IMG/VR virus record: IMGVR_UViG_3300025138_011200
Location: 1-22,534 of that record
Source of the DNA: a virus
DNA: 22,534 bases
Direction: 5' to 3' (one strand)
The notes under the pieces: generated by a model
The model's database searches: none
Told to the model about the DNA's origin: nothing
What the model saw: only the letters and a program-made list of their open reading frames with translations
Shown here: in pieces, positions 13,465 to 20,573 of the stretch
How the letters are laid out: each line of letters begins with the position of its first letter
Numbering within the stretch: position 1 is the first letter of the stretch
Made by a program: the position numbers and the translations under genes

Positions 13465-14616
13465 ATGAAACAAACAAAGAAAATTTGGTATGCTCCTTAT
13501 AAATTTGAAGCATACGGGCAAGAAGAAATTGATGCCGTTGTAGAATCACTAAAGAGTGGTTGGTTAGGAGGACAAGGTCCTAAATCTATAGAATTTGAAG
13601 AAAAAATAGCTAAAAGGTTTGGTAAAAAATATGGTGTATTTGTTAATTCAGGTTCATCAGCTTGTTTATTAGCTATAGCTGCCTTAGATTTACCTAAAGG
13701 AACAAAAATCATAACTCCATCATGTACGTTTGCTACAACCTTAGCACCTATTATTCAACTAGGGTATGTACCTGTATTTGTTGACGTTGATTTAACCACA
13801 TATTGTGCCAATTTTGACCAAATTATGGACAAAATCACAGACGATACATCAGCACTTATGTTACCTAATTTAATTGGTAATAAACCAGATTGGCCTAGAA
13901 TAAAAAAGGCATTAATTGATATGGGTCGTGAAGATATATATTTAATTGAAGATTCAGCTGATACCTTAACTAAAACACCTGAAACCGATGTTGCAACTAC
14001 TAGTTTTTATGCTTCTCATGTTATAACAGCAGGTGGAGTAGGTGGTATGGTAATGTATAATGATAAAAAACACGTAACTAAATGTTTACAATATCGTGAT
14101 TGGGGTCGTTTAGGTGATGATTCAGAAATAGTAGCAGATAGATTTAACCATGTTGTAGATGGTATTCCTTATGATCATAAATTTTTATATAGTGTATTAG
14201 GATATCATATGAAAGCTAGTGAAATGAATGCTGCCTTTGGAATAGTACAATTAGAAAGATTTAAAACAAATGCTGGAATTAGAAGAGCTAATTTTGAACG
14301 TTATTTGGAAAATTTAAAAGATGTAAAAGAATTAACTTTGCCTGATGATAGCTTACAACCAAATTGGTTAGCAATACCATTACAAACTGAAGATAGATTT
14401 GCTTTATTATCATTTTTAGAAGAAAACAATATTCAAACTCGAGTAACATTTGCTGGTAACGTAACAAGACATCCTGTTTATCGTGAATACTTAGAAGATT
14501 TTGAAAATGCAGATTTGATTATGAAAAATGGATTTTTATTAGGGGCACACCATGGTATGACAATTGAAGACGTAGATATTGTTTGTGATAAAATTAAAGA
14601 ATTTTTTAATAAGTAG
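13465..14616 (+). CDS. DegT/DnrJ/EryC1/StrS-family enzyme with His in place of the PLP lysine (sugar 3-dehydrase-like)
   Basis: This 383-residue, PLP-family fold-I protein has NSGSSA (61-66), the phosphate-binding turn, and IEDSAD with Asp163, which holds the pyridine nitrogen. At the normal Schiff-base lysine position the sequence is SFYASHVITAGGVGG, with His185. His here is the hallmark of the E1/RfbH (CDP-6-deoxyhexulose 3-dehydrase) and ColD (GDP-4-keto-6-deoxymannose 3-dehydratase) branch, which use PMP for C-3 deoxygenation rather than transamination. YRDWGR, PYDHKFLYSVLGYHMKASE and FAGNVTRHP recall RfbH. The RfbH 2Fe-2S cysteine cluster after the YRDWGR block is absent, and the length is near ColD (388). 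It is probably involved in 3,6-dideoxysugar formation; aminotransfer is less likely. Confidence 0.85.
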   Translation: MKQTKKIWYAPYKFEAYGQEEIDAVVESLKSGWLGGQGPKSIEFEEKIAKRFGKKYGVFVNSGSSACLLAIAALDLPKGTKIITPSCTFATTLAPIIQLGYVPVFVDVDLTTYCANFDQIMDKITDDTSALMLPNLIGNKPDWPRIKKALIDMGREDIYLIEDSADTLTKTPETDVATTSFYASHVITAGGVGGMVMYNDKKHVTKCLQYRDWGRLGDDSEIVADRFNHVVDGIPYDHKFLYSVLGYHMKASEMNAAFGIVQLERFKTNAGIRRANFERYLENLKDVKELTLPDDSLQPNWLAIPLQTEDRFALLSFLEENNIQTRVTFAGNVTRHPVYREYLEDFENADLIMKNGFLLGAHHGMTIEDVDIVCDKIKEFFNK

Positions 14617-15300
14617 ATGAAAATAGTTATATTAGGGGATGGTTTATTAGGAACAGAATTAGCAAAACAAACTAATTGGGATATTATTAGTAGAAATTCT
14701 CATGGTCTTAATTTTAAAGATATATCATCTTGGTATCAATATCTAGTTAAATATGATGTAATTATTAATTGTATAGCTAATACTGATTCATATTCTATAG
14801 ATAAAACCCACCACTGGGATATAAATTATAAATCAGTAGTAAGACTATGTAATTGGTGTAATGAATACAATAAAAAATTAGTACACATTTCTACTGAGTT
14901 TGTTTATGCTAATAATGAAAAATTACCTACCGAAGAAGATATACCCTCTCCTGATCATACTTGGTATGCTTATACTAAATTATTAGCAGATGAATACATC
15001 CAATTATGTAATAGTAACTATTTAATTTGTAGAGAATTACATAAACCCAATCCTTTTTCTTATGATAGGGTTTGGAAAGTCCAAACATCAGGGGATACTG
15101 TTGATAAAATATCCAATTTAATAATAAAATTGGTAAATAAAAATGCTAGTGGGGTTTTTAATGTTGGAACTGGGGATAAATGGTTAAAAGAACTTGCCCC
15201 AAAAACAAGTAAAGAAATCCCACCCCCATTCAAAACCCCAACTGATACTAGAATGGATTTAACTAAATTAAATAAATTTTTAAATGAGAATAATATATAG
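14617..15300 (+). CDS. RmlD-like NAD(P)-dependent sugar reductase (extended SDR)
   Basis: This 227-residue protein starts MKIVILGDGLLGTELAKQ with GxGxxG-type spacing (7-12), the RmlD-type nucleotide loop. HISTEFVYANN (90-100) supplies the Ser/Thr and WYAYTK the Tyr117-x3-Lys121 pair. RmlD reduces dTDP-4-keto-L-rhamnose to dTDP-rhamnose. The protein is about 60 residues shorter than standard RmlD, with the C-terminal substrate domain trimmed, so the substrate may differ. It starts directly after the stop of the dehydrase-like gene, and RmlC- and RmlB-like genes lie downstream. Confidence 0.85.
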   Translation: MKIVILGDGLLGTELAKQTNWDIISRNSHGLNFKDISSWYQYLVKYDVIINCIANTDSYSIDKTHHWDINYKSVVRLCNWCNEYNKKLVHISTEFVYANNEKLPTEEDIPSPDHTWYAYTKLLADEYIQLCNSNYLICRELHKPNPFSYDRVWKVQTSGDTVDKISNLIIKLVNKNASGVFNVGTGDKWLKELAPKTSKEIPPPFKTPTDTRMDLTKLNKFLNENNI

Positions 15301-15979
15301 AATATCAGATGTAGGTTATAATAAAGTAAAACCTGATTACATCAACAATGAAAATTGTTTAGCAAATGCTACTAAAGAATTTGACGATTCTATTTGGAGT
15401 GTTATAGCAGATAATGTATCTTCAGATACTAATGATATGATTCAAAAGTACGTAACACGTAATTGTATTTTATATGCTGAAAAAGGAAATGGTGCCGCAA
15501 CTTTTAATATGGCTTTAGATGAAGCTCTAACTTATGATGATGAAGAAATAATATATTTTATAGAAAATGATTACGTACATAAACCAGGATCTCAGAAAAT
15601 ATTAGAAGAAGGATTTAAACTTGGAGCATCCTTTGTAGCATTATATGACCACCCAGATAAGTATATTACACCAGAAGATGGTGGTAATCCTTACTGTCAA
15701 GGTGGAGCTGAAGATACAAGAGTATATTTAACTGATTCTTGCCATTGGAAGATAACTAATAGTACTACTATGACTTTTGCTGCTAAAGTAAAAACACTTA
15801 AAATAGTAGAATCAACACTTAGAGCATATACTACAGGTACCTATCCACAAGATTTTAAAATGTTTTTAGACTTAAGAAAACAAGGACATTTATTAGTAAC
15901 ACCATTACCTGGTTATTCTACACATGGGGAAACTGCATGGTTAACCCCTTTAACTGATTGGGAAAAACATATAAAATGA
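15284..15979 (+). CDS. Probable glycosyltransferase, GT2-like
   Basis: This 231-residue protein lacks a clean GT2 opening but has a probable GT-A core: IIYFIENDYVHKPGS contains an acidic END metal-site candidate, preceded by a long helix (AATFNMALDEALTYDDEE) and followed by GASFVALYDHPDKYI. The central ITNSTTMTFAAKVKTLKIVE and PLPGYSTHGETAWLTPL could form the acceptor loop; the His in STHGE resembles the conserved C-terminal His of small phage glycosyltransferases. The start overlaps the previous gene by 17 bases and the end overlaps the next by ATGA. Confidence in the family is moderate. Confidence 0.65.
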   Translation: MRIIYRISDVGYNKVKPDYINNENCLANATKEFDDSIWSVIADNVSSDTNDMIQKYVTRNCILYAEKGNGAATFNMALDEALTYDDEEIIYFIENDYVHKPGSQKILEEGFKLGASFVALYDHPDKYITPEDGGNPYCQGGAEDTRVYLTDSCHWKITNSTTMTFAAKVKTLKIVESTLRAYTTGTYPQDFKMFLDLRKQGHLLVTPLPGYSTHGETAWLTPLTDWEKHIK

Positions 15980-16740
15980 TAACAGTAGTAATTACAACTT
16001 ATAAAGAACCTAAGGCATTAGACATTTGTTTACAATCTGCTATTGAAGGGCAACTATATGATAATCAAATTATTGTAGTAGTAGATGGTTATTATGATTT
16101 AAATAAAGAGGTATTAGACAAATATAAAGAAAAAATTAATATACTTAATTTAGAAGATAACTTAGGTATGATAAGGGCTATGAATTTAGGTCATTATAAT
16201 GCCCAATATGATTTAGTATTCCATGTTCAAGATGACAATGTATTCCCTTATAATTGGGATAAAAAATTACTAGAACATTATGAAGAGGGGTCAGTTTTAA
16301 CCCCTAATCAAGTTGAACCTAACCCTAGTATGTTTCCTCAATTTAATATAAAGAATTTAGGAACAGACTTAGATAACTTTGATTTATCTTTATTCTGGGA
16401 ACATGATAAGACAATATCAGAAAATAAATATGATGAATGCGGATCTACATTTCCATTTTTAATATCCAAATCTGATTACTTAAAAATAGGAGGGTTTGAT
16501 GAATCATATCCTGGACCTTGGGTTGTTGATTGGGAGTTTTTTATGAAATGTCAAATGAATGGAATGAAAATGATTAGAACTTATAATTGTCATTTTTACC
16601 ATTTTGTATCATTAGGAACTAAATCCCCAGAACAATTAGAAGAAGCAAAACATAAAGAAGGTTTATGCCATAAATTTGCCTCATATAAATGGGGTTCGTA
16701 TATTAAACATAACCCACAAAACAATATAAAATATATTTAA
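15976..16740 (+). CDS. Glycosyltransferase family 2 (GT-A fold)
   Basis: This 254-residue protein starts at ATG 15976, overlapping the preceding stop (ATGA); an upstream in-frame TTG at 15958 is not needed. It starts MITVVITTYKEPKALDICLQ, the classic GT2 opening, then DNQIIVVVDGYYD, DNLGMIRAMNLGHYNA and DLVFHVQDDNVFP, with the acidic DxD-equivalent Gln-Asp-Asp. ISKSDYLKIGGFDES and WVVDWEFFMKC are the typical GT2 'GGFDE..DWE' block that positions the catalytic base. It transfers a sugar to an unknown acceptor and is the clearest GT2 in the cassette. Its stop shares a base with the next start. Confidence 0.92.
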   Translation: MITVVITTYKEPKALDICLQSAIEGQLYDNQIIVVVDGYYDLNKEVLDKYKEKINILNLEDNLGMIRAMNLGHYNAQYDLVFHVQDDNVFPYNWDKKLLEHYEEGSVLTPNQVEPNPSMFPQFNIKNLGTDLDNFDLSLFWEHDKTISENKYDECGSTFPFLISKSDYLKIGGFDESYPGPWVVDWEFFMKCQMNGMKMIRTYNCHFYHFVSLGTKSPEQLEEAKHKEGLCHKFASYKWGSYIKHNPQNNIKYI

Positions 16741-17180
16741 TGGAACAAATAATAGGATTTACAGCTGGTAACTTTGATTTAATACATCCTGGTTATATTT
16801 ACACATTTGAAGAAGCAAAACGTCATTGTGATTACTTTATGGTATTTTTACAACGTGACCCTTCTGAAACTAGGTTTACTAAATACAAACCCGTTATTCC
16901 TTTATATGAAAGGTATAAAACATTAATGGCTATAAAATATGTAGATGAAGTAGTGACATATCAAACTGAAGATGAGTTAATAAAATTAATAGAGTTTTAT
17001 AACCCACATATCAGAATATTAGGTGACGATTATATAGGTAAAAGATTTACAGGTGATTATTTATCCCCAGAAATTATTTATACCACTAGATCTCATGGTT
17101 GGTCAACAACTAAACTAAAAAATATGATTACAAAACAAACAGTACTACAAAACCCAGACGTTATAAATGAAAAAGATTAG
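16740..17180 (+). CDS. Cytidylyltransferase-like nucleotidyltransferase with HPGY instead of HxGH
   Basis: In this 146-residue protein, GNFDLIHPGYIYTFEEAK (10-27) is the HxGH signature of the TagD/RfaE-C nucleotidyltransferases, but the second His is Tyr19. VIPLYERYKTLMAIKYVDEVV matches the family's second block and GWSTTKLK (120-127) the ISTTKI/R nucleotide-binding motif. The family transfers a nucleotide to a sugar phosphate or polyol phosphate (for example CDP-glycerol or ADP-heptose). HxGH histidines normally stabilise the transition state, so loss of one could lower or change activity. It sits with the RmlC/RmlB/Ugd-like genes, in keeping with donor-sugar synthesis. Confidence 0.85.
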   Translation: MEQIIGFTAGNFDLIHPGYIYTFEEAKRHCDYFMVFLQRDPSETRFTKYKPVIPLYERYKTLMAIKYVDEVVTYQTEDELIKLIEFYNPHIRILGDDYIGKRFTGDYLSPEIIYTTRSHGWSTTKLKNMITKQTVLQNPDVINEKD

Positions 17181-17607
17181 TGACCATAGAGGATTATTTT
17201 TTTTAGATAATGAGGTTGACTATGATCAAATATTTATAGCAACTAATGAAGCAAGACATACCTTTAGAGGTATGCATTTTCAATCTAATCCCTATCAAGT
17301 TAAATATTTAACGGTTATACAAGGTGAAGTTTTAGACTTTTTATATAATCTTAAAACTGGAGAAGTAAAAGAATACCAACTAAATCATAATAGTGATACT
17401 CTTGCTATAACTGAAGAATATGCTCATGGTTATTTAACATTAGTACCTAATACTATTATATATTATGGTGTAATAGGAAAATACAATCCTAAAACATATA
17501 AAAGTATTGTATGGGAAACAATTCCAGAGATAAATGCAAGAATAAAGCAAGTTGTAAATAATATTGATAAAATAACAATTTCAGAAAAAGATAAATTAGG
17601 AAAATGA
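17167..17607 (+). CDS. dTDP-4-dehydrorhamnose 3,5-epimerase-like cupin (RmlC)
   Basis: This 146-residue cupin is shorter than typical RmlC (about 180). HTFRGMHFQ (31-39) contains the catalytic His37. VKYLTVIQGEVLDFLYNLK and ITEEYAHGYLTLVPN are the canonical strands with the AHGY block. IIYYGVIGKYNP aligns with the FLYKTTDYY region that carries the catalytic Tyr, and a late ISEKD resembles the family's LSEKD. RmlC epimerises C3 and C5 of dTDP-4-keto-6-deoxyglucose. It overlaps the cytidylyltransferase-like gene by 14 bases and the RmlB-like gene by 4. It is likely an active, trimmed enzyme. Confidence 0.9.
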   Translation: MKKISDHRGLFFLDNEVDYDQIFIATNEARHTFRGMHFQSNPYQVKYLTVIQGEVLDFLYNLKTGEVKEYQLNHNSDTLAITEEYAHGYLTLVPNTIIYYGVIGKYNPKTYKSIVWETIPEINARIKQVVNNIDKITISEKDKLGK

Positions 17608-18491
17608 GAATAATTGTAACAGGTGCATGTGGTTTTATTGGTTCACATTTTGTAAACTTAATTGGTAAAATAGACCCAACAATAGAAATAGTAGTAGTAG
17701 ATAAATTGACTTACGCTTCAAATGTTAATAATTTAAAGGTCCCGGTCAAATTTATCAAAAAGGACATTTGCGACATAACCCATGAGGATTTAGGTGTATA
17801 CGATTATATAGTTAATTTTGCCGCTGAAAGCCATGTAGATAATTCGATTAAGGATGGTAAACCCTTTGTAAGAACAAATGTAGAGGGTACTTTTAATTTA
17901 CTAGAAGTAGCAAGGAAAAACCCAAAATTAAAAAAATTTATTCAAATATCCACTGATGAGGTTTATGGTGATATGGATGAATATGGGGAGGGAACATTAG
18001 CTGATGAATCATTTAATTTAATTGGATCATCCTATTATTCAGCAACAAAGGCGTCATCTGATTTATTAGTACAAGCAGCAGGTAGAACATATGGGTTACC
18101 ATATTTAATTACCCGTACTTGTAATAATTATGGAGAAAACCAACACCAAGAAAAATTATTACCTACAATAATAGATTGTATTAAAAATAACCTTAAAATC
18201 CCAATTTATGGTGATGGTAAAAATATTAGAGAATGGATACATGCTGATGACAATTCACAATTTATATGGGATCTAATCCAGTCAGATAAAACAGGTGTGT
18301 ATAATATAGGATCAGGTGAAAGATATACCAATTTACAAATAATTGAAATCATAGAAAGAATACTTGGATATCAATTAGATTTAAAGTTTGTTCAAGATAG
18401 AAAAGGACATGATCGAGCTTATGGGTTAGCCACAACTTTAATACCAAAACACAATTTAAAAGAATATTTAAAAAATACTTTATGCAAATAG
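17604..18491 (+). CDS. dTDP-glucose 4,6-dehydratase-like (RmlB)
   Basis: This 295-residue extended SDR is somewhat shorter than usual RmlB (about 350). TGACGFIGS (6-14) binds NAD. The RmlB-specific blocks are FAAESHVDNSI (72-82), STDEVYGD with Thr117-Asp118-Glu119, Tyr145-x3-Lys149 in YYSATKAS, RTCNNYGENQHQEKLLP (171-187) and QDRKGHDRAYGLA near the end. The STDEVYG block fits dTDP-glucose 4,6-dehydratases rather than the CDP-glucose type. The product, dTDP-4-keto-6-deoxyglucose, would feed the RmlC/RmlD-like genes. No glucose-1-phosphate thymidylyltransferase (RmlA) is in the window, so dTDP-glucose may come from the host or another part of the genome. Confidence 0.95.
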   Translation: MRIIVTGACGFIGSHFVNLIGKIDPTIEIVVVDKLTYASNVNNLKVPVKFIKKDICDITHEDLGVYDYIVNFAAESHVDNSIKDGKPFVRTNVEGTFNLLEVARKNPKLKKFIQISTDEVYGDMDEYGEGTLADESFNLIGSSYYSATKASSDLLVQAAGRTYGLPYLITRTCNNYGENQHQEKLLPTIIDCIKNNLKIPIYGDGKNIREWIHADDNSQFIWDLIQSDKTGVYNIGSGERYTNLQIIEIIERILGYQLDLKFVQDRKGHDRAYGLATTLIPKHNLKEYLKNTLCK

Positions 18492-19303
18492 GAATTATAG
18501 GCCAGGGGTTTGTTGGTAATGCTGTTTATCAAAAATTTAAAGAATATTATAATGTTTCTACTTATGATTTAGATGATAAAAAATGCAATTCATCAAAAAA
18601 TTCTATCTATGGTTGTGATATTATTTTCTTATGTCTCCCAACACCAATGAATAAAGATGGATCTTGTCATACTGATATTGTAAAGGGAGAGTTAATGAAT
18701 CTTAATATTTTTACTGAAGGGAAAATAATAATAATTAAATCAACAATACCACCTGGGACAACAAAGGAATGGAACGATCATTTTAATAATTTAAGTATTG
18801 TATTTAATCCTGAATTTTTAACTGAAGCAAATGCTGTTAAAGACTACGAAAACCAAACCCGTGTTATATTAGGTGGGCCTAGAAAATCAACTACTAAATT
18901 AAAACCAATATTTAAAAAAGCATTTCCTAATGCAGATATAATCAAAACCGATTCAACTTATGCCGAAATGGTTAAATATACTACTAATTCTTTTTTAGCA
19001 ACTAAAGTATCATTTGCAAATGAAATGTATCAAATATGTGAAGGGTTAGATGTCGATTATGACAAGGTAATTGAATATGCTACATATGATGACAGGTTAG
19101 GTAAATCACATTGGTCAGTACCAGGCCCAGATGGTGATTTTGGTTATGGAGGTCATTGTTTCCCTAAAGATGTTCAAGCATTAATATCGGTTGCTGAAAA
19201 TTTAGGTATATTTCCTGAAATGTTAATTAGTACTAATGAAAAAAATAATGAAATACGTAAAAATAAGGATTGGGAAAAAATGAAAGGAAGAGCAGTAATA
19301 TAG
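18482..19303 (+). CDS. UDP-glucose/GDP-mannose 6-dehydrogenase-like, lacking most of the C-terminal domain
   Basis: In this 273-residue protein, IGIIGQGFVGNAV (GxGxxG at 7-12) is the NAD site. NPEFLTEA (109-116), VKYTTNSFLATKVSFANE (Lys165, Asn169) and GYGGHCFPKD with Cys226 are the catalytic blocks of the family. The enzyme oxidises C6 of an NDP-hexose twice to a uronic acid. It ends shortly after the central domain, some 110-170 residues short of typical family members, so the UDP-binding C-terminal domain is missing. Either a compact phage form still works, as a dimer with sites made from the remaining parts, or it is impaired. It is the last gene of the cassette; the start overlaps RmlB by 10 bases. 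Confidence 0.9.
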   Translation: MQIGIIGQGFVGNAVYQKFKEYYNVSTYDLDDKKCNSSKNSIYGCDIIFLCLPTPMNKDGSCHTDIVKGELMNLNIFTEGKIIIIKSTIPPGTTKEWNDHFNNLSIVFNPEFLTEANAVKDYENQTRVILGGPRKSTTKLKPIFKKAFPNADIIKTDSTYAEMVKYTTNSFLATKVSFANEMYQICEGLDVDYDKVIEYATYDDRLGKSHWSVPGPDGDFGYGGHCFPKDVQALISVAENLGIFPEMLISTNEKNNEIRKNKDWEKMKGRAVI

Positions 19304-19334
19304 TTGGTTATTTAACCATCCTTTCATATATTTA
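19304..19334 (+). promoter_or_regulatory. Bacteroidota-like promoter before small-gene block
   Basis: TTGG at 19304, 19 bases, then TATATTTA (19327-19334) fits the -33 TTTG / N19-20 / -7 TAnnTTTG pattern. The -7 box sits in CATATATTTATATG, which resembles the blocks at 399 and 6944. The next gene's ATG is at 19367. It would be the start of a separate unit after the cassette. Confidence 0.4.
19305..19318 (+). terminator. Short inverted repeat after the sugar cassette
   Basis: TGGTTATTTAACCA can fold into a small hairpin directly after the dehydrogenase stop, followed by TCCTTTC rather than a long T-run. It might slow or end transcription, but it also overlaps a promoter-like layout, so a terminator role is uncertain. 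Confidence 0.33.
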
Positions 19335-19366
19335 TATGTTAGTAATAATAAAGTAATAAAATAGTA

Positions 19367-19510
19367 ATGAATACATCAGATCAAACAAACGGAAATACTC
19401 AATTGAATTCCGAAAGAAACAAACTTAACAGTAGAGTTAGTAAACTTAGTATGTTAAGTAAATCTAAAAAAGTACAATGGGATGGAATGAGAAGACATCG
19501 TACTATTTAA
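19367..19510 (+). CDS. Unknown 47-residue basic protein
   Basis: The translation runs MNTSDQTNGNTQLNSERNKL, then NSRVSKLSMLSKSKKVQWDG and MRRHRTI. A polar Asn/Thr-rich start leads into a basic, probably helical end, so nucleic-acid binding is conceivable but unproven. It is the first gene after the promoter-like site at 19304 and ends 18 bases before a zinc-ribbon gene. It is a short gene with no recognised family. Support comes from a clean ATG-to-stop frame between coding neighbours. Confidence 0.55.
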   Translation: MNTSDQTNGNTQLNSERNKLNSRVSKLSMLSKSKKVQWDGMRRHRTI

Positions 19511-19528
19511 AAATATTAAAAATAAAAT

Positions 19529-19786
19529 ATGAATATAACAATGATTCCTTGTATTAAGTGCAAAAAAGACATGCCTGAGCTAAGATTAACCCAATACGGA
19601 TATAAAGTATGTGTTAACTGTTCTAGTGTAAGCACTAAACGGGGTATCCCTGTAACTAAAGGTTCAGGTGATCATACTTGGACCGAAACAGTAATAGTAG
19701 AAGAAGATCAATATGAATCATTTGTAAATGCCACTAATAAAGAAAGAGGTAGTAGTGATAGTGTTGTAACTTTTAAATTAGATTAA
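19529..19786 (+). CDS. Small zinc-ribbon protein, function unknown
   Basis: In this 85-residue protein, PCIKCKKDMPELRLTQYGYK is followed by VCVNCS, giving two CxxC pairs separated by about 17 residues with an aromatic/Gly/Tyr turn. This is a compact zinc ribbon like those of DksA/TraR-like and transcription-factor-like proteins. The C-terminal half (GSGDHTWTETVIVEEDQYES) is acidic and has no recognised fold. It might bind nucleic acid or RNA polymerase, by analogy only. Its stop shares a base with the next start (TAATG), so it is co-translated with the HNH-like gene. Confidence 0.75.
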   Translation: MNITMIPCIKCKKDMPELRLTQYGYKVCVNCSSVSTKRGIPVTKGSGDHTWTETVIVEEDQYESFVNATNKERGSSDSVVTFKLD

Positions 19787-20400
19787 TGCCAGCAGCAAAA
19801 CCACTTTCTAAAGCACAAATAGTAGCATCCCAAGCTAAGACTCAGTCTAATATGGCTGCTGCTAGGTATTTACACGTTTCATATCAACATTATAAAAGAT
19901 ATGCTAAATTGTATAAACTATTTGCTGGGCATAAAAATCAAAGTGGTAAAGGTATACCTAAGTTTTTAAACAATGGTAAGAAATTTCCTGCTATGGTTGA
20001 AATTATTGAAGGTAGAATAGCTGCCTCATCTTTTGACCCTAACAAATTAAAATATGCTTTAATAGAACAAGGACATATGGTTGAGGAATGTACCGTATGT
20101 AAATTTAATGAACGTAGGGTATTAGATTATAGGATTCCATTATTATTACATTTTAAAGATAAAAATAGCAATAACTATAGTTTAGATAATGTACAGTTAC
20201 TTTGTTATAATCATTATTTTCTTACTGTGGGGGATGTATTTAATGCTAAAGAGGAAAAACAAATTGAAACACAACAGGAACATAATGGTACAACTGAACA
20301 GGTTAATTGGGAAGTAGATGATTATCATTTACAACGTTTAAAAGAATTGGGTTTAGATGGGGATGATGATGATGTGGATCAATATATAAGTAGAGTATAA
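19786..20400 (+). CDS. HNH-like zinc-finger protein with N-terminal helix-turn-helix
   Basis: This 204-residue protein has a basic, helical N-terminal part (VASQAKTQSNMAAARYLHVS then YQHYKRYAKLYK), which looks like a DNA-binding helix-turn-helix. The core has CTVC (102-105), PLLLHFKDKNSNNYSLDNVQ and LLCYNHYFL, following the HNH layout H..N..N..H around a zinc site: Cys102, Cys105, Cys140, His143. The usual HH pair is reduced to His122-Phe, and the last CxxC is a CxxH. The C-terminus is acidic (GLDGDDDDVDQY). Catalysis is doubtful; a DNA-binding or degenerate homing-type nuclease role is possible. It follows the zinc-ribbon gene at a 1-base overlap. Confidence 0.72.
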   Translation: MPAAKPLSKAQIVASQAKTQSNMAAARYLHVSYQHYKRYAKLYKLFAGHKNQSGKGIPKFLNNGKKFPAMVEIIEGRIAASSFDPNKLKYALIEQGHMVEECTVCKFNERRVLDYRIPLLLHFKDKNSNNYSLDNVQLLCYNHYFLTVGDVFNAKEEKQIETQQEHNGTTEQVNWEVDDYHLQRLKELGLDGDDDDVDQYISRV

Positions 20401-20571
20401 ATGAAAAAAATAAAGTCATTAGATAAAAAACATCATAAAATTACTAAGGATTATGATAAACAGAAGGAGCGACATTTAGAAAAACTTGCCACAAAAAGTT
20501 TGGCTGCTGACGAAAAATTTCGTAAATTACAGGATAAGAAAATGAAAGGCAACTTTCTCAAAAACTTCTAA
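20401..20571 (+). CDS. Unknown 56-residue Lys-rich protein
   Basis: This is a short gene starting right after the HNH-like stop (TAA then ATG). The translation, from MKKIKSLDKKHHKITKDYDK through KERHLEKLATKS to FRKLQDKKMKGNFLKNF, is very Lys/His-rich, with heptad-like leucines that suggest a charged helix or coiled coil. No family is recognised. Base composition and tight spacing (2-base gap to the next ATG) make a real gene likely. Confidence 0.55.
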   Translation: MKKIKSLDKKHHKITKDYDKQKERHLEKLATKSLAADEKFRKLQDKKMKGNFLKNF

Positions 20572-20573
20572 TT

